Shown one piece after another: positions 1 to 5,999 of a DNA stretch of 26,181 bases. Under the pieces are notes generated by a model that saw only the letters and a program-made list of their open reading frames with translations, did not search any database and had not been told where the DNA came from. Within the stretch, counting starts at the first letter, position 1; each line of letters opens with the position of its first letter. Origin of the DNA: Bacteroidota bacterium (GTDB taxonomy: Bacteria; Bacteroidota; Bacteroidia; Chitinophagales; Chitinophagaceae); NCBI GenBank assembly GCA_023430465.1, contig JAEZAM010000028.1, positions 1-26,181 on the forward strand, written 5' to 3'. The translations under genes were made by a program, and so were the position numbers.

Positions 1-71
1 GCATAGGCAAACCGATCAGCGATGGCTGATCCGAGATTGCCGGTTGCACCGGTGACAAGAATAGTGGCCAT
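1..71 (-). CDS. NAD(P)-binding Rossmann protein (NmrA/SDR-like), N-terminal fragment
   Basis: Only the first 23 codons lie in the window; the gene continues past the left edge. The start ATG is at 71-69 on the minus strand. The peptide begins MATILVTGATGNLGSAIADR, whose TGATGNLGSAI segment is the GxxGxxG dinucleotide-binding loop following a first beta strand. This is typical of atypical short-chain dehydrogenases (NmrA, NAD-dependent epimerase or UDP-sugar families). It starts 19 bp after the ilvE stop codon on the same strand, so it is probably the third gene of the EamA-ilvE transcription unit. Which subfamily it belongs to, and its substrate, cannot be decided from this fragment. Confidence 0.7.
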   Translation of the reverse strand, partial: MATILVTGATGNLGSAIADRFAY

Positions 72-90
72 GAGGATGTTTCTTTCGAAA

Positions 91-1167
91 TTACGCCATC
101 CTCAGTTGATCTGCACTGACGTTTACGATAGTGTTCCATCCAAACCTGTCCGCATCCTGTCCTGTCCGTACCCGATCCAATGCTGCACGCAGCACAGACT
201 GAGTACTATCATCATTGCATGGGGGTAATGTATAATCGTAGCCGTTTATCCCAATCAACCCAACCGGACTAACCACAGCAGCGGTGCCAACGCCAAAAGC
301 CTCTGTAACGTTGCCATCGCGCAGTCCCCTCTCCAACTCATGTACCGTGATGGGCCTTTCTTCGACGGCGATACCGGATTCCTTTGCCAGCATGATGAGT
401 GAATCCCTTGTTACACCATCCAGGATAGAGTCAGACAGCGCGGGAGTGACAAGCGTTTTATTTATAACGAACATGATATTCATCATTCCGGACTCTTCAA
501 TATATTGATGATCGACGTCCGTCCAGAGGACCTGGTCATAACCTTCACTCTTCGCGATCATTCCCGGGTAAAATGATGCCCCGTAGTTCCCACCACATTT
601 TGCAGCACCCGTTCCACCACGTGCAGCACGGATAAATTTGCTTTCGAGCTTTAGTCTCACCGGTGCACCGTAAAGCTCAGGTACCGGCCCGGTGATGATG
701 ATAAATTTGTATGAGGAAGAGACTTTCACACCAAACCTCGCCTCGGTGGCAATGATAAAGGGTCGAATGTAAAGCGCCCCCGGGTTTGAGGGCACCCAGG
801 CCTGATCCACCGCGATCAGTTGTTGCAAGGCCTCGTTGAACAGGTCAAAAGAAGGGGCCTGCATTGACATGCGTTCAGCCGAACGCTGAAAGCGGGTGTG
901 GTGTTTCTGGATGCGGAAGATGCTGATGTTTCCGTCATCCATTCTGAATGCCTTCATCCCTTCAAAAATGGTCTGGCCGTAATGTAGAGCCAGTGTTGCC
1001 GGGTTCAGTGAAAGCTCAGCATAGGGCACAATGGCAGCTTTCTGCCATTCTCCCTCTTCATAATCGGCTACAAACATGTGGTCGGCGGTGTACCTGCCGA
1101 ATTCCAGTTGGTTGAAATTGATCACAGGAAGCATGGAACTGGTAGTGATCGTCGTTTTGATATGCAT
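91..1167 (-). CDS. ilvE: Branched-chain-amino-acid aminotransferase
   Basis: A fold-type IV PLP enzyme of 358 residues that interconverts leucine, isoleucine and valine with their 2-oxo acids using glutamate/2-oxoglutarate, in the cytoplasm. The family core is visible: LHYGQTIFEGMKAFR (about 61-75), the RPF segment near 135, and the catalytic-lysine region AARGGTGAAKCGGNYGAS, with Lys190 the expected Schiff-base residue. The C-terminal EAFGVGTAAVVSPVG stretch is also typical of the long (eukaryotic-like/actinobacterial) BCAT group. An internal Met12 (ATG at 1134) could be the true start, since the first 11 residues look unconserved. The gene lies 27 bp after the EamA transporter stop and 19 bp before a Rossmann protein, suggesting one operon. 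The pairing with a transporter and a divergent MocR regulator suggests amino-acid-responsive control, which is inference. Confidence 0.92.
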   Translation of the reverse strand: MHIKTTITTSSMLPVINFNQLEFGRYTADHMFVADYEEGEWQKAAIVPYAELSLNPATLALHYGQTIFEGMKAFRMDDGNISIFRIQKHHTRFQRSAERMSMQAPSFDLFNEALQQLIAVDQAWVPSNPGALYIRPFIIATEARFGVKVSSSYKFIIITGPVPELYGAPVRLKLESKFIRAARGGTGAAKCGGNYGASFYPGMIAKSEGYDQVLWTDVDHQYIEESGMMNIMFVINKTLVTPALSDSILDGVTRDSLIMLAKESGIAVEERPITVHELERGLRDGNVTEAFGVGTAAVVSPVGLIGINGYDYTLPPCNDDSTQSVLRAALDRVRTGQDADRFGWNTIVNVSADQLRMA

Positions 1168-1194
1168 GTCAAATGGTTTGATGTTGAAATGGTG

Positions 1195-2106
1195 TCAGCT
1201 GCGTGCTGTATTCCTGGGAAATTTCCTGAACTCCCGGTTGACCAGGTAAACACCGGCCAGTGTCACCAGTGTACCGGCAACCATATGAAGATTGAGCTTC
1301 TCAGACAAGAGCAGCCATCCCGCCACAACCGCAACTACCGGGTTGATGTATGCGTAGATCGAAACCTGGGTTGGCGGAAGCTTATCGATGACGAACACAA
1401 AAGCAGAATACGCGACGAGCGAACCAAAGACGATAAGATATCCAAGGGCCAGCCAGCTGTTAACCGATATTGTCGTTAAGTCAGCATATTGGCCGGTTAC
1501 ACCACAAAGCAGCAGCATGATGGCACCGGCTATCCACATCTGCAGGCCGACATTGAACAGTATATCAATGGGTGGCTTATGCGTTGCGCCGTATACTGTC
1601 CCGAAAGACCAGGAAAGGGTTGCCACCACGGCCATGATCACCCCGATGAGGAAACGCTGGTCGCGCAGGTCGCCGAGATAATCATAGAAAATGATAACGA
1701 TACCGGTAAAGCCAATGAGGAGGCCACCCAGCATAAGTCTTGTGATGCGCGCATTATTGGTGAGGGCTACGGTGAAGAGTACGATAAAAAGTGGCATAAG
1801 CGCAGCAATGATAGCAGCCAGTCCGCCGGTAATGTATTGCATCGACCACGTGATGAGTCCGTTTGAAATGCAAAGCAGGAAGATGCTTTGCACACCAATC
1901 TGTTTTAACACCGACAGCGATGGAATACGATGTCCGCGTAATAGAAAATAGCCAGCGAGCAAAGTTCCCGAAATGAACTGCCGCATACCCGCTACAAACA
2001 GCCCCGGCATTCCCTGCGCGCCTATACGTGCGGCTATATAGGTTGTACCCCAGAAAAAACTGACAAGCGCCAATGCGATGTAGGCTTTGTTCAACTCATT
2101 TTTCAT
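1195..2106 (-). CDS. EamA-family (DMT superfamily) transporter
   Basis: A 303-residue integral membrane protein with two repeated EamA units and about ten hydrophobic helices. The first unit starts with ALVSFFWGTTYIAARIG; the second covers about 150-290 and ends with the typical INPVVAVVAGWLLLSEKL block. The N-terminus lies in the cytoplasm (short KNELNK) and a basic tail (NREFRKFPRNTARS) follows the last helix. Members of this family (RhaT/YdcZ/RarD relatives) export amino acids, nucleotides or other metabolites; the substrate here is unknown. It is the first gene of a run with ilvE (27 bp downstream), and it is divergent from a MocR-type regulator whose start is 164 bp away. Export of a branched-chain or related amino acid is a reasonable guess from context only. 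Confidence 0.9.
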   Translation of the reverse strand: MKNELNKAYIALALVSFFWGTTYIAARIGAQGMPGLFVAGMRQFISGTLLAGYFLLRGHRIPSLSVLKQIGVQSIFLLCISNGLITWSMQYITGGLAAIIAALMPLFIVLFTVALTNNARITRLMLGGLLIGFTGIVIIFYDYLGDLRDQRFLIGVIMAVVATLSWSFGTVYGATHKPPIDILFNVGLQMWIAGAIMLLLCGVTGQYADLTTISVNSWLALGYLIVFGSLVAYSAFVFVIDKLPPTQVSIYAYINPVVAVVAGWLLLSEKLNLHMVAGTLVTLAGVYLVNREFRKFPRNTARS

Positions 2107-2221
2107 CCTGCTTATTGATTTTGATATTTATCTGATATACCGGGAGATCTTGTCATTCACTTCTGCCGGCCTGCGCACATGTTCATCCCCAGGCGAAGAC
2201 AAAATTTCAATAAATCCAATT

Positions 2222-2282
2222 GGTAAAACAGATTCAGTTTTGTTATTTTTGACTATATCAGTTTTTATTATGGGTAAAACAG
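2222..2282. promoter_or_regulatory. Direct-repeat candidate operator in the MocR/EamA divergent region
   Basis: The 10-mer GGTAAAACAG occurs twice in the same orientation, at 2222-2231 and 2273-2282, 51 bp apart (about five helical turns). A second pair, TCAGTTTT, occurs at 2234-2241 and 2258-2265. The first 10-mer lies upstream of the -7 element and the second overlaps codons 2-5 of the regulator. MocR-family regulators are known to bind spaced direct repeats and often regulate themselves and a divergent gene, so these are candidate operator half-sites. Binding itself is inference. Confidence 0.35.
2244..2251 (+). promoter_or_regulatory. Bacteroidota -7 promoter element for the MocR regulator
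   Basis: TATTTTTG matches the Bacteroidota primary sigma -7 consensus TAnnTTTG and lies 18 bp upstream of the chosen ATG at 2270, giving a very short leader. A weak -33 (TTGG at 2220-2223) is 20 bp upstream. It supports the short start rather than the 61-residue longer in-frame extension. Confidence 0.45.
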
Positions 2283-3709
2283 CAACTGCGCCTGGCCACC
2301 TGTATCTGCAGGTAGCCGAAGGACTGGAGAAGATGATCTCCGATGAAGTGATTCGGATTGGCGACAAACTACCTTCCGTCCGCCTGCTTAGTGAGGAGTA
2401 TGGAATCAGCATGGGTACTGCATTCCAGGCCTATTATCACCTGGAAGCAAAAGGGTTGATCGAGTCAAGACCCAAGTCGGGATACTATGTGCGTTTTAGT
2501 CAGAAGCGATTTCCCGGCCTGCCGAACACGCTCCCTCCTACACCTGTGTCACATGACGTAAGTGTTAAAGAAATGATCGCTTCCATTTACAATGACATCG
2601 CCTCACCTGGTCTTAAGGTGATCAATTTTGCGATGGCTGTTCCCCATCCGTCTTTGCTGCCCGCAGCAAAGATCAATAAGTCTGTCATGCACGCGATCCG
2701 AAACAGCCCGGATCACTGCATCGGCTATGAGCAAACGCAGGGTCATCCGGAGCTGCGAAAAGAGATCGCGCGACTGGCCTTTAACTGGGGCGGCAAGGTG
2801 AAAGCGGATGAAGTGATTGTTACCTCCGGCTGCCTGGAAGCAATGATCACCTGTCTCAGGGCGGTGACGAAACATGGCGATACGGTTGCTGTAGAGTCAC
2901 CCAACTATTTTGGCGTGTTCCAGGCAGTGGAAAGTATGGGGTTGAAAGTGGTTGAAATATCCTCCGATCCGGTGACCGGCCTCGATCTCGATTGCCTGAA
3001 AAAGACCATTCGCAAGTTTGACATCCGCGCCTGTGTTGTTATACCCAATTTCAATAATCCGCTCGGTGGCTGCATGCCGGATGATAAGAAGAAAGAACTG
3101 GTAGACCTCATTACGAAGGAAAAAATTCCATTGATCGAAGATGATATTTATGGTGAGTTGTATTTTGGTAAACATCGCCCCCGCACCTGCAAATTTTATG
3201 ACACGAAAGGCTACGTGATGTACTGCTCATCGCTGTCGAAATCGCTGACTCCAGGCTATCGCATAGGGTGGACGATCCCCGGCCGTTATTTTGATGAAGT
3301 TCGCGCGGCCAAGCGCATCCAGAATATCACCTCGCCTTCACTTACACAGGCTGCCATTGCGCACTACCTGCATCATGGCAGATTTGAATATCATCTTCGC
3401 GGTCTTCGTAAAGCATTGCACACACAATGCCTGCGATATATGCAGGGAATCATCGATCATTTCCCTCCCGGTACACGCGTTTCCCGTCCCCATGGCGGTT
3501 TTGTGCTTTGGGTGGAACTCAATGAAAAGATCAACACGTTCCGTCTCCGTACAGAAGCAATGAAACACCAGATATCCATTGTACCGGGCAAGATATTTTC
3601 CGCAGGCTGTGACTACAGCAACTATATCCGGATCAGCTTCGGTAAGCCCTGGGATGATGATGCAGAATACGGGTTGATGATGCTGGGGAGATTAATTGGG
3701 AAGATGTGA
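2270..3709 (+). CDS. MocR-type transcriptional regulator (GntR wHTH fused to class I aminotransferase)
   Basis: A 479-residue regulator. Residues 10-75 form a GntR winged helix-turn-helix, with DKLPSVRLLSEEYGISMGT as recognition core and a wing ending SGYYVRF. After a linker (about 76-105) a fold-type I aminotransferase domain follows. It includes EDDIYGELYF (the PLP-contacting Asp/Tyr block), the NFNNPLGG segment, and SSLSKSLTPGYRIGW with Lys324 as the predicted PLP lysine. Family members (PdxR, GabR, TauR) sense PLP or PLP-amino-acid adducts and act as repressor or activator. An in-frame extension to 2087 is rejected because it has no similarity and would cover the promoter. It is divergent from the EamA-ilvE genes, their most likely targets. 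An A/T-rich inverted repeat follows the stop. Confidence 0.92.
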   Translation: MGKTATAPGHLYLQVAEGLEKMISDEVIRIGDKLPSVRLLSEEYGISMGTAFQAYYHLEAKGLIESRPKSGYYVRFSQKRFPGLPNTLPPTPVSHDVSVKEMIASIYNDIASPGLKVINFAMAVPHPSLLPAAKINKSVMHAIRNSPDHCIGYEQTQGHPELRKEIARLAFNWGGKVKADEVIVTSGCLEAMITCLRAVTKHGDTVAVESPNYFGVFQAVESMGLKVVEISSDPVTGLDLDCLKKTIRKFDIRACVVIPNFNNPLGGCMPDDKKKELVDLITKEKIPLIEDDIYGELYFGKHRPRTCKFYDTKGYVMYCSSLSKSLTPGYRIGWTIPGRYFDEVRAAKRIQNITSPSLTQAAIAHYLHHGRFEYHLRGLRKALHTQCLRYMQGIIDHFPPGTRVSRPHGGFVLWVELNEKINTFRLRTEAMKHQISIVPGKIFSAGCDYSNYIRISFGKPWDDDAEYGLMMLGRLIGKM

Positions 3710-3714
3710 AATGA

Positions 3715-3803
3715 AAAACTCAAAATTCAAAACTGAAAACTAAAAAGGTTCTGTTTTATGTTTTAGCCTGACTTTTAAGTTTTGACTTTTGAATTTTTAG
3801 TTT
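3715..3803. repeat. A/T-rich imperfect inverted repeat after the MocR gene
   Basis: Two runs of short A-rich and T-rich words (arms about 3715-3748 and 3767-3803, e.g. TCAAAATTCAAAACTG against TTTTGACTTTTGAATTTT) are largely complementary around an 18-bp loop. It begins 5 bp after the regulator stop and touches the T-run of the terminator coming from the other strand. It could work as a weak bidirectional terminator between the convergent MocR and 6S RNA transcripts. The pairing is imperfect. Confidence 0.5.
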
Positions 3804-3804
3804 G

Positions 3805-3836
3805 AAAAAAAAGCTCCCTCTCATGAGAGGAAGCTT
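3805..3836 (-). terminator. Intrinsic terminator of the 6S RNA candidate
   Basis: On the minus strand, AAGCTTCCTCT-CATG-AGAGGGAGCTT forms an 11-bp stem (one G-U pair) with a 4-nt loop, followed by eight T. No protein gene on this strand ends nearby: the nearest minus-strand stop is at 4227, 390 bp upstream. This points to a small RNA transcript. Confidence 0.8.
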
Positions 3837-3981
3837 AAAACAATTTACTTTCTGGTTTCAACCCGAATAAATGGACATTGTCCAGATATACCCCCGGCCC
3901 GGATACAGGATCTTTCCCAGGAGGATTAACAGGTAAAAGGTAGGAACATGGATTCCAGAAAATCCTCAGAATTATGGTTGC
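3805..3981 (-). ncRNA. ssrS: Candidate 6S RNA (Bacteroidota type)
   Basis: A promoter-terminator unit of about 177 nt with no ORF, in a 517-bp gap. It folds by eye into the 6S architecture. The closing stem pairs 3963-3955 with 3855-3847 (9 bp, one G-U). A 4-nt bulge (GAAA, 3859-3856) follows, then a second stem 3954-3950 with 3864-3860. A large central bubble comes next, with an unpaired 5' side of about 25 nt (3949-3925) and a 3' side carrying a small hairpin (UGGAC-AAU-GUCCA, 3884-3872). The apical stem pairs CCUCC-U-GG (3924-3917) with CCGGGGG (3897-3891). 6S RNA mimics an open promoter and binds the housekeeping RNA polymerase; a Bacteroidota-type family (6S-Flavo) is known. The start is set by the -7 element at 3986-3993. 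The SRP RNA core motif is absent and the length is too short for RNase P RNA or tmRNA. Identification rests on fold, size and context, not on a sequence match. Confidence 0.55.
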
Positions 3982-3985
3982 GGGG

Positions 3986-4016
3986 CTAAGATAGAAATAA
4001 GAGTTTTTTCTTTCAA
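3986..4016 (-). promoter_or_regulatory. Promoter of the 6S RNA candidate
   Basis: On the minus strand, TTGA (4016-4013), a 19-bp spacer and TATCTTAG (3993-3986) resemble the Bacteroidota -33/-7 promoter (TTTG, 17-19 bp, TAnnTTTG) with one change in each box. Transcription would start near 3981. The whole promoter sits between the arms of an inverted repeat (GGGGCT/AGCCCC, 3982-3987 and 4016-4021). Confidence 0.5.
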
Positions 4017-4092
4017 GCCCCTATGCCAATTTTTTTTATAGGAAATTTACGAACCTCTCACAATCGGTTTCCGGGAGCCTTGCGTAGTCAGT

Positions 4093-4163
4093 AATTAAAA
4101 ATGAAAAATCCACTCTCGCTCTCTTTCTCGCTCTCGGGAAACAGGCATCCTGCCTTCGGCAGG
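4093..4163. repeat. Repeat mosaic: A/T-rich word, CT-rich 12-mers and a short hairpin
   Basis: Three short simple-sequence blocks stand side by side. AATTAAAAATGAAAAA (4093-4108) recurs exactly at 25652-25667 after coaE. A pyrimidine block (about 4111-4136) contains two near-copies of TCTCGCTCTC with a 12-bp period. A hairpin CCTGCC-TTC-GGCAGG lies at 4149-4163, followed by a further CAGGC copy. There is no coding potential: a 63-codon minus-strand frame here has only repeat-derived composition. It could be a dispersed Bacteroidota intergenic repeat or part of the 3' end of the ABC-F transcript. Confidence 0.6.
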
Positions 4164-4168
4164 CAGGC

Positions 4169-4226
4169 ATCCCGTACCCAGTACCTGGCATCCAGTCATC
4201 CAGCACCCAGTCCCCAGCACCCAGCA
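4169..4226. repeat. Degenerate heptanucleotide tandem repeat
   Basis: Eight consecutive units of about 7 bp with consensus AYCCAGY: ATCCCGT, ACCCAGT, ACCTGGC, ATCCAGTC, ATCCAGC, ACCCAGT, CCCCAGC, ACCCAGC. One unit has 8 bp. The array runs directly up to the stop codon of the ABC-F gene (TTA at 4227-4229), so it would be the first part of that mRNA's 3' UTR. Confidence 0.7.
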
Positions 4227-5852
4227 TTAACTGTACATCTGCTCCTTCAGCGTCTTCACCCTCTCGTCGGCCAGGTACTCGTCGAAAGTCATCAGGCGGT
4301 CGATGATTCCCTTAGGCGTCAGTTCAATGACCCTGTTGGCGACGGTTTGCATGAACGTATGGTCATGGCTAGTCAACAGGATAATGCCTTTATAATCGGT
4401 ACACTGCTCGTTGAAGCTCTGAATACTTTCCAGGTCAAGGTGATTCGTCGGCTGATCAAGGAGGATTACATTCGGATTCTGCAGCATCATCCGGCTGAGC
4501 ATACATCTTACTTTCTCTCCTCCGCTCAGCACATTCGTTTTTTTCAACACATCATCCCCACTGAATAGCATCTTGCCAAGGAAACCACGAAGGAAGGGCT
4601 CATCCACATCCGTCACATGCGGTGGCACATACTGGCGGAGCCAGTCCATCAGGTTGTACTCTCCTTTGAAGAACTGGCTGTTCTCTTGTGGCAGGTAGGC
4701 ATGCGTCACGGTGCTGCCCCACTCATAGGTTCCCATGTCAGCCGGGGTTTCGCCCGTGATGATGTTGAAAAAGCTGGTAACAGCAAGCGGGTCACGGCTG
4801 AGCAAGGCTATCTTGTCGCCTTTGTTGACCGTGAAGCTCACATCTTTGAAAAGCGGGCGGCCATCAACCGACTTGCTCAGCTTTTCCACGTTCAGTATCT
4901 GATTGCCCACTTCCCGCAATTGCTGGAAAATGATGCCGGGGTATTTTCGGTAACTCGGCTCGATCTCTTCGATGGTCAGTTTCTCCAACGCCTTTTTTCT
5001 GGAAGTCGCCTGCTTGCTCTTGGATGCATTCGCACTGAAACGCGCGATGAAGTCCATGAGAGCCTGGCGTTTTTCTTCAGTTTTCTTATTCTTATCATTT
5101 ACCTGGCGCGCCATCAATTGGGATGACTCATACCAGAAGCTATAGTTACCGGTAAATACTTTTACTTTCTGGCGATCAACATCAGCAACGTGCGTACATA
5201 CGGCATCGAGGAAGTGACGGTCGTGGCTCACTACCAGTACGATGTTCTCATAATCTGCGAGGAAGTTTTCCAGCCAGCCAATGGTCTCGATATCCAGACC
5301 GTTGGTCGGCTCATCGAGAAGCAGGATATCCGGGTTACCGAACAAGGCCTGGGCCAGCAACACCCGCACCTTGAGATTCGAGGGAATATCTTTCATGAGC
5401 GCATAGTGGAACTGCTCTTCCACACCAAGTTCACTGAGCAGGGTACCTGCGTCGCTGTCGGCGGTATATCCGCCCATTTCACCAAACTCGCCTTCCAGCT
5501 CACCCGCACGCATACCATCCTCTTCAGTGAAGTCAGCCAGGGCGTAGATCGCCTCGCGTTCTTTCATCACAGACCACAACTTGGTGTGCCCCATCATCAC
5601 AGTATTCAGTACAGTCTCTTCGTCAAACTGGAACTGGTTTTGTTTCAGCACGGCCATCCGTTCACCCGGTGTGATGGTCACTGTACCTTTGTTCGCTTCC
5701 ACCTCGCCGCTGAGTATCTTGAGGAAGGTACTTTTGCCGGCACCGTTTGCACCGATAACACCATAACAATTGCCTTTCGTGAAGTTCACGTTCACGTCTT
5801 CAAACAACACGCGCTTACCGTAGGCCAGTTTCAGGTCTTTAACACTAATCAT
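4227..5852 (-). CDS. ABC-F family ATPase, YbiT-like, with a degenerate second ATP site
   Basis: A soluble protein of 541 residues with two ABC domains and no membrane segment; ABC-F proteins act on the ribosome. It is closest to E. coli YbiT: the ILLLDEPTNGLDI and RFSANASKSKQATSR segments match that lineage. NBD1 has Walker A GANGAGKST (34-42), Walker B with Asp180-Glu181 and H-switch His210, but its signature is SNLKV (158-162) instead of LSGGQ. The inter-domain linker (about 240-300) is basic and helical. NBD2 has an intact LSGGE (442-446), but its P-loop is replaced by LLSRDPLAVTSF (no Gly-rich loop, no Lys) and its catalytic Glu is Gln467 (LLDQPTNHLD). One composite site should therefore be active and the other not. 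Start ATG at 5852, with a -7 element 27 bp upstream. The stop abuts a heptamer repeat. Confidence 0.9.
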   Translation of the reverse strand: MISVKDLKLAYGKRVLFEDVNVNFTKGNCYGVIGANGAGKSTFLKILSGEVEANKGTVTITPGERMAVLKQNQFQFDEETVLNTVMMGHTKLWSVMKEREAIYALADFTEEDGMRAGELEGEFGEMGGYTADSDAGTLLSELGVEEQFHYALMKDIPSNLKVRVLLAQALFGNPDILLLDEPTNGLDIETIGWLENFLADYENIVLVVSHDRHFLDAVCTHVADVDRQKVKVFTGNYSFWYESSQLMARQVNDKNKKTEEKRQALMDFIARFSANASKSKQATSRKKALEKLTIEEIEPSYRKYPGIIFQQLREVGNQILNVEKLSKSVDGRPLFKDVSFTVNKGDKIALLSRDPLAVTSFFNIITGETPADMGTYEWGSTVTHAYLPQENSQFFKGEYNLMDWLRQYVPPHVTDVDEPFLRGFLGKMLFSGDDVLKKTNVLSGGEKVRCMLSRMMLQNPNVILLDQPTNHLDLESIQSFNEQCTDYKGIILLTSHDHTFMQTVANRVIELTPKGIIDRLMTFDEYLADERVKTLKEQMYS

Positions 5853-5878
5853 GAATTGTAGCTGATTTTTTGGAGTTG

Positions 5879-5886
5879 CAAAGGTA
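5879..5886 (-). promoter_or_regulatory. -7 element of the ABC-F gene
   Basis: The minus-strand sequence TACCTTTG is a perfect match to TAnnTTTG, 27 bp upstream of the ABC-F start codon. The same octamer precedes the DUF1573 gene at 24129. No clear -33 TTTG is present at the usual distance. Confidence 0.55.
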
Positions 5887-5952
5887 AATAATTCGCGTCA
5901 AGTAGCCCTTTTAAAATGCGGTTGAATCTCCGGCCAGCGGGCCGTTTACCCA

Positions 5953-5979
5953 CAAAAAAGGTGGCCATTGGCCACCTTT
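5953..5979 (-). terminator. Intrinsic terminator after reprolysin-like protease 1
   Basis: On the minus strand, AAAGGTGGCC-AAT-GGCCACCTTT (10-bp stem, 3-nt loop, 5979-5957) is followed by more T. It lies 20 bp after the stop codon at 6000-6002 and separates the protease gene from the ABC-F promoter. Confidence 0.85.
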
Positions 5980-5999
5980 CCAAGATAACTATGTATTTA

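Noticed and set aside
2087..2269. Longer start for the MocR regulator
   Set aside because: The 61-residue extension has no similarity to the family and would cover the -7 element and direct repeats; the HTH domain begins a few residues after the ATG at 2270.
3805..3981. SRP RNA, RNase P RNA or tmRNA as identity of the small RNA
   Set aside because: No SRP core motif (GGAAGG/AGCA region), no tmRNA tag frame or tRNA-like ends, and too short for RNase P RNA or tmRNA; the bubble-and-hairpin fold fits 6S better.
4036..4227. 63-codon minus-strand ORF
   Set aside because: It reads through the heptamer and hairpin repeats; its composition is repeat-derived and it overlaps the stop codon of the ABC-F gene.
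5190..5861. 223-codon plus-strand ORF opposite the ABC-F gene (also 4617-5126)
   Set aside because: Fully antisense to a well-supported gene, no recognisable domain, and long antisense frames are expected from its codon bias.
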